A program made the position numbers and the translations under genes. Positions 10,849 to 23,602 of a stretch of 64,000 nt of DNA are shown in pieces. The notes beneath the pieces are model-generated. The model ran no database searches. It worked only from the letters and a program-made list of their open reading frames with translations, and had not been told where the DNA came from. The DNA is from Tetracladium setigerum (lineage: Eukaryota > Ascomycota > Leotiomycetes > Helotiales). The DNA is taken from positions 558,001 to 622,000 of the forward strand of contig PZJY01000002.1 of the NCBI GenBank assembly GCA_031472005.1, given 5' to 3'. Positions within the stretch are counted from its first letter, which is position 1; the number at the start of each line of letters is the position of its first letter.

Positions 10849-12046
10849 ATGGCTGGCGATCAAGAACTACTCCTCGAGATGGGTTTCCCTCTGGAGAGAG
10901 TCGAGATCGCAGTTAAGAAGACAGGCGGACGTAAGCATGTCACTTTGTATATAACCATATAATCAGCTAATCAGTCACCTACAGTACAAGGAGCTCTGCA
11001 ATGGCTCGAGGACAACCAAGACAAGACCATCGAGGAGATCCAAGCATCCTTAAAGCCCGCCCCAGCCGCAGACGATGACGAGACAGATGCAACCATCGAG
11101 CCGGCACCCCTCAAGGAAGGCGAGATAGCCCGATCAATGAAGTGCAACGAGTGCGGAAAGAAGTTCAGAAGCATGGCACAAGTCGAATTCCATGCAGGCA
11201 AGACGTAAGGATGCTTCCGTAAAGAGACACAGATGGCGGGGTAGCTTGCTAATCTGGGGTATTATAGTGAACATTCCGATTTTTCCGAATCCACCGAAGA
11301 GATCAAACCTCTGACCGAAGAAGAGAAGAAGGCAGCCCTCGATGCTCTCCGTGAGAAGGCGGCTGCTCGAAAAGCAGCTCAGGCATCCGTGGATAAGGAA
11401 GAGGCGAAGAGGAATGAGGTACACATGCTCCAATTTTCATTTCCAGGCCAGATTTTGGAATGATCTATGTACCTATCTTCGACGGCTACAGAAAACTTCG
11501 AATTACGAGCAGATTGCTAACACATCCTTTCAGAAAATTCGAATGAAGGCCACAAAGGAAATCCAAGATGCCAAAGAGGAACTCGCCAAGGCCGAACAAA
11601 TCAAGGCAGCATCCAAGAAGCGTCAAGAGAAGCTCGACGACATCGCGGCCAAGAAGCGAATTCAAGAAAAGATCGCCGCGGACAAGGAAGCCCGTCGCCT
11701 AAAGGCAGAGACACTGAAGGCTGAGCGTGAAGGCCGAGCTCCTCCCGCAGACCCAACGATTGCTGCCGCCCAGCATGCACAAGATGCCAGTTCAAGCGCT
11801 CCAGTCAAGAAGGCTGTTACTGAAGCAAGACTCCGTCTTCAAACCCCTGGCGGCGTGATCATGAAGGCTTTCCCGGTTGAGACTACTCTATTTGAGGTCG
11901 CGGAAGCTATCAAGTCAGAGCAGGGTATCGAAGTTGAGAGCTTCACCATGACATATCCAAAGAAAACGTTCGCCGGTAGTGTGGATTTCAGCAAGACTTT
12001 GAACGAAGCTGGGTTGGCACCAAGTGCTGTTTTGATCGTCAAGTAA
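10849..12046 (+). CDS. UBA-zinc finger-UBX protein (UBXN1/SAKS1-like)
   Basis: About 321 aa in four exons (introns 10931-10984, 11205-11267, 11419-11533), all in phase. An N-terminal UBA domain (EMGFPLERVEIAVKKTGG, then LQGALQWLEDN) binds ubiquitin. A C2H2-like finger follows (CNECGKKFRSMAQVEFH). Residues ~125-225 are a long Lys/Glu/Ala-rich coiled coil. The last 80 residues form a UBX domain (RLQTPGGVIMKAFPVETTLFEV.. ending APSAVLIVK), the fold that docks on Cdc48/p97. The likely role is a Cdc48 cofactor delivering ubiquitylated substrates. This layout matches the UBXN1 family; the inserted zinc finger is common in its fungal members. Confidence 0.92.
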
Positions 12047-12827
12047 AGGCAAAGCATATTGTGGGTAGATGGCGTTGAGCGGAGTTAGATCCTGGCAATA
12101 CTGCATAGCTGGACTCAAATGGCATGGATGGAGTTAGAGCGAGCAATTATTTGAAATTTCAGAAGTGCGGATGCGAAAAGCTTTTCACAAAAAGAAAGTA
12201 TCTGGGGTACCTTATGGAAGATACCTATTTGAGCTTAAAAACATCTCCCCCTCTCGTTGTGATGACCACTTTTCGTAGCTTATTCATAATCAACACGACA
12301 ACACTTTTTATAAGTATAGGGTACTAATGTACACCAACTATTCGCCATTCAATGCCTCTCCTTGAAGTCTCGTCCCATATTCTCCTATCACTACCTACTT
12401 TTCATAACAGTATCCATAGTACTTATTACTCACGAACTCCAGTTGGTTCCACACGCACCTCCGCATATCAATCATCACTTTAGAATCCACGTGAATTCCT
12501 TTCTTCTTACTTTCATTTTCATTTCATTACCTTAGTGAAGAAACTAGGTAACATCAGCTATCTGCAAGTAGCTGATCCCCTCTTCTGTTTATCTCCTTCT
12601 CCTTGATCGCCCCTCTCTCAATTTTTAGGCCACTCAGATAGCTATTCTCAAGCAAGAGTGCAAAGCAATTTACCCCTTTGACTCCATCTCCCACTTCCCG
12701 AGTAATAAGATTGTCTGATAACGATAAGTTCCTTCAACACCATACCGCACTCCAAAACGCCCCCAAAAATCACATCATAGCCGCTCGTGCTGACCCATTT
12801 GTACACTAAAACGTTTCATCTACTTAC
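12047..12827. other. Intergenic between convergent genes
   Basis: 781 bp between the 3' ends of the UBX gene and RAD52. It is pyrimidine-rich on the + strand. No gene was seen. Confidence 0.4.
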
Positions 12828-14539
12828 TCACTCACTCAACCTCGGCCTCTTTGCATCTCCTACCCCAGCAACGCCCCCATTCGCAGGTAAATCCAACAGG
12901 GGAGTTCGCTGGTCAACGGTCCTCTTCATCGTAGGCGGTTTATAGCTATTCTTGTTCGCCATCATCGGACTTGGACTATTCGGTGCCCCAATCCTCCTAT
13001 GTTGCGCATCTAGTAATCCCCTACCTCCAGCTGCTCCTAATCCGCCTGCGGTAGATTGCGAAGAAGCAGGGACGTGTTTCCCATCCCTCGATAGCGGTTT
13101 CGAGACGCGATGATCTACGCCTGGTGTTTTTCGGATTGAGGGTGATTCAGCATGGGGGTCAAAGGCAGGAATGTTGCTTGGGATGCGGGGAGGGGGGCGG
13201 AGGGGTCGGTGGTTGTGTGATCGGAGGGGAGGATTGCAGCTGCTGCGCGCGCGGAGAAGAATCCTGCACCTTGGGGTGGGAGGCCGAAAGATTCAATGTT
13301 GTCGTCTTTGTCTTGACGAGCAGGAGATGCTGGGCCGGAGGAAGGACCGAGGCGGCTGGGTTGGTTGAGGACTCGGCCTTGAATTACGGGGGGTGGTCCA
13401 GCGAGTCCTGATGATGGGATAGGTCGGGGCTGTAGGTTAGAGGTCTGGGGTGGCGGCATTGATCTTTCAGAGGGAGTATGGGATCTAGCAAAGCCGCTAT
13501 TGGGTGTTTGCGGGTGTGAGATGGTATTTGCTGTTTGCTGAGCTGGTATTTGAGGATTTGAGGGTGCTGCATTTTGCTGGGGACGGGTGTATGTTCTGTT
13601 TTGATTTTGAGGTGGTGCGTTGTTGGTAGTTCGAGAATTTGAGAAGTGAGTAGAGGTAACAGTTGGAACTGGAAGCATAACCTCGTCTGGATTACACTCT
13701 GAATCAGCAACACTGAAATCCGCTTCGTCAAAATCTAGGCAGGTTAGCGAAATGTCCATCCCCACAGAGAATAAGGAAGAGCTACCTCCGAATTCATCAT
13801 CGACATTGTCTTCCATCGACGCACTTTTTCCACCGAAAGTTACAACGGGTTTCTCCTCTATTGCCTTTGGGTCTTCCTTCTTCAACGGCGGGTTGACCGT
13901 CGAGTGCCTGTGCAAATTGCTTACATCCCATTTCGTAGGTGGCGCCTTGACCTTGGTAACCTTTGCCAAATAATCTTTATCATATATGCAATTCCCCAAC
14001 ACATTCCCAAAATTCCTTAATGCCCTCTTCAATGCATCCGTCGTCCCCTCCTTTTTCGCCTTCTCAAAAGCAGCCGCCTTCCCCTTGGAGTTCTCCATAT
14101 GACCATACCCAATATCCTCGTGAAAGGTCCCATCACGCAGCGTAACGCGTACAATAACACTCAAACCCAAGCTCACCTTCCCATTCGTTGGATTCTCATC
14201 CACAAAATCAACCTGCACATCCATTATCTGGCTTGACCAGCCATTGAATCCGAAGATCTCATTTGCAAGCTGGATGCATTTCTCAGCGGCGATGTAGTGG
14301 ACTTTCTGCCCCGATGGTCCGGCTCGCGACGATAAATATTCCGGTCCAAGTTGTTTTTCGAGTTTGCTTTGGAGAGTAGCGATTTCTTGCGCGGTGTATT
14401 CTGATATACGCGGTTTTACTTCCTCGAATGGGTTCGCAATCGTTCGACCGCCCGATTGCAGATGATGCTGCTCACCTGGTCTTTGGATTTGTTAGGGATG
14501 TCTATATATAGGGAGCAACAGGAGTACGTACGCAGGCAT
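12828..14539 (-). CDS. RAD52: DNA repair and recombination protein RAD52, one frame break
   Basis: Recombination mediator that loads Rad51 on RPA-coated DNA and anneals strands. About 536 aa. The conserved N-terminal annealing domain is clear: ISEYTAQEIATLQSKL, YLSSRAGPSGQKVHYI, EIFGFNGWSS, DVQVDFVDEN, GYGHMENSKGKAAAFEK and ALRNFGNVLGNCIYDKDYL. The C-terminal half is a disordered Pro/Gln/Ser-rich tail expected to bind Rpa and Rad51. The first coding exon is only 8 nt (14532-14539), followed by intron 14481-14531. The second intron, 13735-13785, is 51 nt, stop-free and in frame. The tail loses frame at the six G at 13192-13197 (+ strand); adding one base gives a tail ending DAKRPRLSE at 12828. 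Without it the protein would end about 95 residues early. Confidence 0.93.
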
Positions 14540-15471
14540 TGTTGTGATTAGCAAAGGTTAGATGGTAGGAGGTTGCATTTGTTGAGGGGGTTGAGAATGT
14601 TTATTGTGCAGCTTCGCTGACGTTGCTTGACGCGTTCAAAATGGAAAGTTCACGCCAAAGAAACTCCAGGCCCCGTGACCGTGGCAGAGCCTCAAACTTC
14701 AGCAAACCACATTGAGATGCAAAAAATATATATATCTGTTTCTGAATTGACAAGTCTCTATTAATGTGTAAATGTACCCGGATTTAATCTCATGACTTTC
14801 AGAATCTGTATTTATCTGTATTTTGACAAAACAAAAGCAGCCTTTTCAAAATTGCTAAGCGTGAGCATCGAAGGTTCCATCACAACCAAGCCCTCAAAGT
14901 GAAACTTTGGCCGAGCATTATGGTTTGAAATTAGAGGAATTCTTTTAACTATGAGCAAATGTGAAATCAGTCCAATATCACCCACTCACCGCATCTGGGC
15001 ACTTCCACGTTTATTATATCACTATACTGTTGTTACCACACGTAATAGATCGCAAACTTGTTATTGTTTAGTAACTAAAAAAAGGAGCCATATAGGCTAG
15101 TGTATTTCCCACGGCTGTATTCTAAGATGCTAGCCCAAAGCGCTGGTGAAAGGAGTGTACGCCGAACATTATCGCAACCTTTGATTCGAATGGTCCCAGA
15201 TGCAGCAATCTCAAACTCCACACCCAAAGGCTCCAACAAACTCCCCAGCTTATGCTCAAAATACCATAGTCCGAAACAAAAGAAAAAGGGGAATCATCGT
15301 AAGTTTCGTAGAAAGGTGCTGATGAAGTGTACGGAACCGGAGAAAACAAGAGAGAGACGCCGCTGTTGTCAAAAGATCAACATCCATCTAAACCGCCCAG
15401 AGCCCATATAACAATCTCGCTCCCTCTGTGTATGCATGCGTTCGTGTAATGTCTCTTATTACTTCCGCCAT
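14540..15471. other. Intergenic, promoter of RAD52
   Basis: 932 bp between two minus-strand genes. The start codon of RAD52 is at 14539, so its promoter is here. I see no ORF of interest. Confidence 0.4.
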
Positions 15472-16480
15472 CTACCAGCCAACGCTGACGGATTGGTTAC
15501 CAGAGCCATAGGTTCCATTTAACAGCTGATTCCGGATGGAACCAGGATCTCCAGAACCCATGTTGTTGTTTCCACCCATCCATCCCAGATTCGTTCCCAG
15601 AGCATTCAAAGCAACTTGCAGTCTACCGCCGCTCTGTTCGTTGTGTTTTGACAATCGTTGATCCCATCCAGCCGAGTGCAGACCAAACCCTCCTCCACGC
15701 TTGGAAGCTTCCGAAATGACCAGTGCCCAGGCTCTCGAGATTTCATCGTAGGCGTCTTCCTTGTGATGCTTGTGAGACTGGCTGTCCCATTCGGGTAGAT
15801 CGTGGACGACTTTGGTAGCGCTATCGAGATAGCTGAGGGAGATATTGGCTTGGAGTTCGTTGGGCGGTAGGTAGTGTGGTGTGAAGTCGGTAAGAGCGTC
15901 GATCAAATCGGTCAGAGGTTGTTTGACTCGGTTGTATGCATAGTCCGAACCAGCATTTCCGCCAAAAGGGAACGCATCCCGTAGCTTCTCTTGATACTCG
16001 GCGAGAACTTTGACGGTCGCTTCCACAGATGGTCGAGGAGCCGAAGATACCACCTCCGAACCAATATCAGGGTGTCTTTCACAGATAGTCTGGAGTACGG
16101 CTCTCATGGACTCTGCGTCGAGGGTTTCGAGGAGACGAGGAAGGCTGAGGGGACGACCGTGAACCTCATTTGCTCTCGATTTCTTGGAGGGTCGTGCGAG
16201 GACTCGGCTTCGAGGAGCAGGAGAATTATGAGGGGATAGTGACATGCGTTCATCTTGGCCATCGTCGTCTGCCTTTCGCTTTCGGGTCGTCATCTTTGGG
16301 GAGCTGGAGTAGGCTGCTTTTTGGTGGCAGAGTTAGCAAGTTTGTTGACGACGACGCAGCGAGGGAGAGGAGATTGAGAAAGAGACGGAGTGGGGTCGCC
16401 TTACAGTGCTCGGCAAGGGGAGTGTGATGGTTCAAGGGGAACTGGGAAAAGGGATGGGTCGTGGGCAGCAAAACGTTCAT
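15472..16480 (-). CDS. Sts1/Cut8 nuclear proteasome tethering factor
   Basis: Anchors the 26S proteasome at the nuclear envelope and helps its nuclear import. About 305 aa, two exons (intron 16314-16404). The start at 16480 gives a short N-terminal exon (MNVLLPTTHPFSQF) that joins in phase to SSPKMTTRKRKADDD; the KRKADDD region resembles a nuclear localisation signal. The core matches the family: LPRLLETLDAESMRAVLQTI, ERHPDIGSEVV, then YLDSATKVVHDLPEW and DEISRAWALVISEASKRGGGF. The tail is Gly/Asn-rich. A shorter form starting at the internal MTTRKRK (16293) is possible, but the upstream exon is typical of filamentous fungi. Confidence 0.92.
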
Positions 16481-18241
16481 CTTTGCTTGGATGGAGAGGA
16501 GTGATCGTATGGTGGAAGAGTGGTGAATCTTCTCCAGCGTTGGGTTTGATGTTGATGGGGGAGTGAAAATGAAGGTGTGAGGGTGCTTGCTTGCTTGGTC
16601 GGGTATCCTCTTTCACCCCGGCGCTTGAGCCGATGCAGTTAAAACTTGACATTCCACGGCAACCAGTGACAACAGCGGGAAGTGAAAACATTGTCCCAGA
16701 TGACAAGCGCTCCCGCTCGGCTATCGCGTTTAAGTTGTAGCTAGCTCTTTGGTGATAAATAAACTCCCGATCTCTTCCCTCTGACATGTCCAACATGTTC
16801 GACGCGTTCAACATTTCCTTGCAGAATTCTCAATCATCTTGCCACCATCGACGTCCAGCATTTGTCTACAGTGTGAACAATCTTCTATCTAGCCTAGGTA
16901 GGTAGTATTGGGATGATGTAATGTTCTATCATAATGCCGGAAAAGCAAAGATGGAACAATAAAGCCAGGCTCCGCTTCCGCAATCAAAGGATGGATTTCC
17001 TCAAAGATACGTATAAACTGCCTCCACTGTCCATAGAAATGATAACTCTACAAGGAATAATATAAGGAAACCCCCCTTCTACTTGGAAACAGTCTGTACT
17101 ATCGATCGCCTCCTCTCGCCTATTACCTCTCTATCCAAAACGCGATCAATTTCTGGCAAACAACAAAACAACAGCAACAAAGAAACTACCATCCGCCTGA
17201 TACCGCGATCCAAATAGCACTAATTAGCTATGTTTGGTATGGGACGAGAGATTACTGGCTGAAACATGATCAATGCAACTCGCGCAAGCAATGAAGAAGC
17301 CGCGCCAGTGGGATTCTTCAGAACTTCGATACAACACTCGATGCAGAGGTAAAGCCTTGATCATCTCTCAATCCAGTGGTATAATATCGCATTTCTCTCA
17401 ATTTATGATGAGATCGCCTCCGACAGAATCGGATTGCAATCTGGGCATGTTGGCAATGAAGTCAGTTGAGCTGGAGTATCAAAATGTAAGTCACGCTTTT
17501 TGGAAAAGGAAATATGGAGGCTGATACACACCCAGTTATTTGCCCAGGACTTATCACTTCAAACGCTCTCAAACAACTGAAATTAATGGGTGATAAAACA
17601 TACATTAGAGCCTGCTGCTTTCATTTGCAAGGTGCGCCGTCGATAATTCCAGCCCATCATTTGGACCCACAATCCATACCTGTCAAGTACATCATGCGCC
17701 TTCTCAATACTCTTGTTTTTCTCTACATAAATAAAGCAAGGAGCATTACCCATGTGATCGCTACAGGGCGGAAAGCCAGAACAACTTCACAACGAGTTGA
17801 ATGAATTATGCAACGTCGATCTTCAGACTTCGATCACGCACCAACACACGACCTCACAAGAAGACACCACAGCTTTTGAGGAGACTCAATTGTACTATCT
17901 ATGATCGGTCTAAAATCTAGACGCTAAGACAATCAAGCATGGAAATAATGCTCAAGAAGCCATTTCACAATCCGGAAACTCCATTACCTCAAAAAGACTT
18001 TTTTTTCTACAAATCGAAAAGATTGACGAAAGATCAGCTCTGCCAATGGCAAATCTCGATCAATCACCATCAATATGGTCCATCTGGCTCATCAATACTT
18101 CACCCATTATAAACAATTTTACGATAGAATCATGCGAAGATTCAAAATCTCCTTCAGTATGACGCAAGTCGATCACTGGTGAAGATTCGCTCATTCGCTC
18201 AAACTCCAGCTCAGCAATCCCCCATACAAAAGGGAGAGGAC
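16481..18241. other. Intergenic, promoter of Sts1
   Basis: About 1.8 kb without a convincing gene. Short open frames at 17273-17804 show no familiar sequence. It holds the Sts1 promoter and the 3' end of the upstream RGG gene. Confidence 0.4.
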
Positions 18242-21200
18242 TTAATAACGGAGATCTCCAAACTTTCTGGTGGTGCGGCACCTATTGAGCTGTTGCTGCG
18301 CATTGGGATTGACGTTCTCCTTCTTTGGACTCAGAGCAGGACGAGAAGGACCTGGGTAAATACGTGAGTTAAAGATGATACAAATGATAGGGGTTCTTAT
18401 CACTAACCTGGATACATAGAGCCTGGGCCGTTGAGTTCAGGAGCGAAATTATCAGGACGAGACGTCATGAGATGAAGCGTGACTGGATAGTCACCACCAC
18501 TCGTATTAAGCAGAGGGGGCGAGATCAATCTGCTACCTGGGAAAGGCATATTGATGATCGAGCTTTCGGCAATTCCTGTTACACGCTCCATCAGACCCGT
18601 GAGGGGGTTGAGAACCAGAACCGTGGTCATATGCTGTTGAAATGCCTGGACGGCCTGGACAGGAGCTGCCGGGGCGGGGACCGGGCTGCAGATTACAGAA
18701 GAGCTGGAATGGCCAGTGGTACCACCGCGGTGGCTATTGTCTCTCTCGACCCGCGAAGTACCCTTTTGCGATACTGGCGTTACCTTCTTATACTCGGTTG
18801 CCCATCTTGAATTAGAGAGCTGCGCATTACCTCGAATCTTTCTCGCCTCTACCTCGGCAATCTCCGTGGTACTCAGCTTCTCCTTGAGGATAACAGGTGC
18901 TGTGGTTATGCTAGCAGCGGAACCTGGAGTCGAGCCCTTGAAGTTAATCTCGGGCGCATTCCCTTGTGACTCCCATCCAGCAAACGCAGAGGTCGATTTA
19001 TGTTCATAACCAGGTGCGGCAACCACATCGGAGGCGGGGCGAGCTTGTGCGACTGGCTTGGCTTGCTTATAGGTGGTCTCGGAACGGGTTTGATAAACTG
19101 GTTCATCTGAGAATCTCGATTTTGCAAGATTTGCTAGGCCAACCTTCTTTCGTGCATCCAGCTCAGCAACACCTAGGATAGCTGTAGGCTTATGAACGAA
19201 GCTGGTAGAGAACTCTTCGGCAACAAGATCAAGTGCCTTGCCCATCAACTCGGACATCAAAGACACAGGTTGAATTGCCTCAACTGTCTTTGGTTCCAAC
19301 AGAGAGGTAGCTGCTGGTCCGAGGCTAGGGGCATTGACGTCACGTTCACTGATGGCTAGCTTTTCGAAAGAAACTCCCAATTTATCTGTTGCAGATTTGG
19401 AATAGGCATGAGTCTTATTTGACAACCTGAAGCCAGAGAGTTCGCCGACCGCGTTACCGCTTGGGTTGGGTGCGACGAAAGGGGAAATCATGCTTTGAAT
19501 CAAGTTTCTGTGCTCTGTCTTGACAAGTTCTGACTTCACAGCCTTCACATCAGACTGAGAAGTAAAAGTCTCTGCAACACCAGCATCCGAGATTAGTGAA
19601 CATGACGATTTTCTGTATCCAGCTACAACATTTTTGTTGGTTGAATCACCGTGTGGGATGAACTTGAATGATAGGGGTTTGACCGCCTCCTTGCGAAGAC
19701 GAAGAATCTCGTCGGCGGTATACTTTTGGTTCAGAACCATGGAAGCCTTGGATGCAAGCTCTCGGGTACACTCAAAGCCCTGGATAGCCTTATCTAATAG
19801 CTGTGGGGCCATGTGCTCGATGTACTCAGTCGACTCCTTCTTGTCGAGACACAAGAAGTGTTCGGATTTTCCGAAGAACTCTCTGCAAATCAACTCAGCT
19901 GCATCTGAAGCTTCAGCAGAGTCATAGATATCGAAAGCCGTACTGTACTTATTAACCTCGGAAACCAGCGCGAAAACACGATCAAGGAAATTTCCCTTTT
20001 CGCTGTTGTTGATGATTTCAAAGATTTCATCAATGAGGCCGGCACCGAGATCTACCAAGTCCATTAACGCCGATCGCTCTTCTTTAATTTCGTCCTCGGC
20101 ATCAAAGTCAATGAGAAGATCGTCAGGAGTAGCTTCCAGAATTTTAAATGGATCAACATCAGCACTTGAATTCTTTGGACCATCGACTTTGACGACGGCC
20201 TCTGGCTTCTTGATTTCCTTGCTCTTAGGCGAAGCCGGAAGAAGGTTTCGTGCCTTCGGGAGTAAGGACTTTTGGAAGGACGAAGCCTCGTGTGGGAGAG
20301 CGAACATAATCAACCATACAGGCGATTCAGTCTCAGTACCTGAGCAATAAGTAACCATGGTTTGACACTCGGCATTCACAACTAAGGTGGTTTTATCTGT
20401 GATGAGATCATCAATTGCCATCAAAGTCTTTTCTGAATCCTTCTTGAACCGCAGACGAAGTTGCATTGCTCCATGATCACGACACAATCGGTAAGCTGCA
20501 GATTCCCATTGAGTTTCGCCACGAATACGAATCTTAATGCCGGGCGTCTCCTTCAGAATTTCGATTTTGCCGATGCTTGAGCCCACCTTTGCGGCTGGGA
20601 CTTCAACATGCGAGGAAGGCTTCACGGGAGCTCCTTCGGCCGGACGCTCCGTATTAGGACTCGAGTTGACGATTTGTCCTTCCCTGGACGGGGCTGAGTT
20701 GGTGGTTTCACCGGACGACACAGGGGCTTGTCCTCGTAGGAGTGGAAGAACTCCAGAATTTGTTGTCTGTAGTGTACGGGGAGGACTGGCGAAACGGGAA
20801 CCTACAAGACCAGTGGCTCTCTTGACGCCAGCTTCATTGGCATTTGGCTCTCCGCTTCTGTTTGATGTGTTTGCTACAAGATGAGCAGAAGCCCCAAGCT
20901 GCGGTGCTGACGAAGGGACCCGAGCCTGGGCCTCGACTGAAGACATGAAATCCGCAGGAGTGTAAGTATTGATGTCATACGCAACCAAGGGTCGTTCACG
21001 CTGTCTTGTGTTGACATTTCTCTGGGACGTTGTAGGAGCTGCACGAGCGCCACGTACCACTCCACGGCTTCCTCTCTGGCTTCCCCTGCCACGAGTAAGT
21101 GCCGGTGCTGGAGGACTGGGTCTTGAGCGTAGCGAAGCAACCGCAAGCTCGGCTCTGCTCATTACAATGCCCGTAGGAGTTTGGTCTTGGTGGTTCGAAA

Positions 21201-21891
21201 GCTCTCGCACTTGAGGGCCACCCCTGGTATGACCACCACGACCACCTCGGCCTCCACGATGACCACCACGAGAAGATACTTGACCACGTCGGGTTGTTGC
21301 ACCTACAGACAAGTTAATTATATTTCTGAGGTTTTGAGTGTTAAGCATTGTTGAATAATGCTTTTGTAGAAAAGTATTCTGTAAGGAATATTAAACGCAC
21401 CAGTGTGTGTTTCTGTATCATGTCTGCCACCTCGGGGTTGTTGGCTAGCTCCTCCTCCTCTCCGCATTCGGTACAATTGGCCATCGGCGATTGAATCAAG
21501 CTCTGCAAAAGCTGGATCTACATCGTCAAAGACGTGGTTGGCCCATGGGTTAGAGGATTGTGGTCGAGCCACTGGAACTAATTTTCCTACTGGTCCCTTA
21601 TCTGCCAATGCTAAAAGGTGTTAGTGTATACGGTAAGACTCATTACAATAGCTAGAGGAACTCCGCTGGTTGTTCCCCCAAGATTGCAAGTGAAATCTCT
21701 GAGATCAGAATGCACCATGGGTAGAGGGCAAGAGTGCGTTGAAAGAACTTACGAAGTGTATCCTTGCGGCGGACTCCAAGCTCCTCGAGCATCGCATCAT
21801 GAAGCGCATCCGATTCAGCCTGCGTACGTTCCTTCTGGTATGGATCCTTTGGGGCAGGAGGGTCATTGCCTCCGCCATTAGGTTCTGCCAT
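18242..21891 (-). CDS. Large RGG-rich protein of unknown function
   Basis: About 1117 aa, four exons (introns 21611-21752, 21303-21400, 18352-18407), all phases agreeing and no frame break. I do not recognise a named family. The N-terminus (residues 1-115) has an acidic/Pro start and the segment NPWANHVFDDVDPAFAELDS. Residues ~100-165 are a strong RGG/GRG region (RGGHRGGRGGRGGHTRGG, TRGRGSQRGSRGVVRGAR), the type that binds RNA and is methylated on Arg. A globular part near residues 260-360 has WESAAYRLCRDHGAMQLRL and PVWLIMFALPH. A region with predicted helices follows (LMDLVDLGAGLIDEIFEII). Two related motifs (ARKKVGLANLAKSRF near residue 834, ARKIRGNAQLSNSRW near 937) suggest a repeated short binding motif. 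Role in RNA metabolism is inference only. Confidence 0.75.
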
Positions 21892-23602
21892 TGTCGCTGG
21901 ACTTATCTATTTTGGGTCGTATCTTGTTAGGTGATTTTGGGTTCAAGTGTACTCCTGCAACAAATCCGAGTTAGCTTAAAGTCATGTCGCGTTGGCTGAA
22001 GAGCAGCGACTGTAATGATTCGAGTGTGCGTTCAAAAGTAAACAGTAGCGTGAGACGCGAAGTGTTTACTCTGGCAGAGATGGCAATCCTCTTCGAAGCC
22101 GAAGACGATTCTTCGATGCTGGGAAGGGTGTTGTGATGCTGAGCTGCGGCAACATGCAGTCTTCAACCTCGATCTATTGCTTGCACGAGCTTGCAGGCCG
22201 TAATATCACTCGCGCAAGCCCTCAGAAGAAGTGGCGCGAGATCAATTGAGATATCTCTCAGCTTTGCAGATCGGCGCCTGGTCGATCGAAATCGTTGCCA
22301 GGCATGAGCGGGAGGGAACACGACAATTGGACGTACCTGTTGAGGGATTTCTCGAAGGCAACGAGAAATGAACGCGATGATTCCCGAAGGATTAGAGAGA
22401 CGAATCTCCACTGCTGGAAGAATTGAAGAGAAGAAAGGATGTGGTTGTGGATGTGAATGTGAATGTGGATGATGGTGAGAGATGGTGAGAGATGGGTGTC
22501 GAGATGGATTGGGGTGAAGCGAGCGACGAGGTCGAGAAATATACTTGTCTCTCGGCTTCGCCTTGTTGCTCCGCAGCAGGCACTCAGCAACGCTCCTCCC
22601 CGATTCGCAGGTAGCCCAAGGCACTTCAGTTTTGGTACTGAGTAGATGAAGTGGTAAGTCCTTGGTCTTTACGAGTTTCTTCGCCGAGAATTGGAAAGGT
22701 AGGTTACGCAAGATTTGGTTCATCATTCCATCACTCTCAGTATCATGGTTGGAATTCTGACCACAGCTACTCAAAAATATCAAAGGACGGGAAATCATCT
22801 AGCCGTTACTTCTGATTTCCTTTGGAGATAGGGTAATAGCTTCTCTGTTGCATTTCTGGAGGCTCAACGAGTTATGCACCAGGAGTCTTTCCAGTATTCA
22901 CATTCATGATGAAGTTGGTTCAGTTTCTTGGACCAGCACACAGAACAAGAGAAATTCTGCAATGAGATGGTACTTAGTCGCGCACCTTGCACAAATCATA
23001 TGCCATTTGAGAGGGTAAGGCGGGTTTGCATCTTGTTCGCCAGCTTTCTCTAGCAGGGTATGGAGAGCTGAACGGCTGGACTTGTCTTGGGATCATCTTT
23101 GGCCATGAAGTGGTTGATACTAAGCTTGTTGATCAACGTTTCATCAAGGACTTTAATCATACTTGTTACTAACAGAATTAGAAAACTCTGAATATAATTA
23201 TATACCAGCAGGCTATCTTATGAGGAAACTATCAAAAGTTCTCTAGTTCGCTATCGAGGAAGTATCCAATTGTGGCCAAAATAATTGCGTGTCTACCTAT
23301 TTTTGTATTTTTTGTTCTTCTTTGATGCTTCTTGGATCTGCATCCCAGTGAGCATAAACATTTACCTTCTGCCTTGATGTCTTTACCTTTCATCATTAAA
23401 TCCGGACCATTGGATTGCTAGAGATCAAGATCTGAAATCTGGAGGAGCTGGGGAAGGGAAGGGGTGTCGTCCCAACCCCGCAAAATGCCCATGTTGTGCT
23501 GAAGAACCAATCAGCACAAGCCCTTTCTTAAGCATTCCGACATCGCAGAAAAAAGTTGTCTCAAGATCAAACATCCAGATCTCCTCAGTGAATACAGCAA
23601 AG
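21892..23602. promoter_or_regulatory. Divergent intergenic region, RGG protein / aconitase
   Basis: 1.7 kb between two divergent start codons. The open frame at 22163-22798 (-) encodes a His/Ser-rich low-complexity sequence over a short GTGAATGTGGAT-type repeat and is probably not a gene. Both promoters must lie here. Confidence 0.4.

Noticed and set aside
22163..22798. 211-aa minus-strand open frame between the RGG and aconitase genes
   Set aside because: It is low-complexity (His/Ser/Pro over a short GTGAATGTGGAT-like repeat), shows no known motif, and lies in a divergent promoter region.
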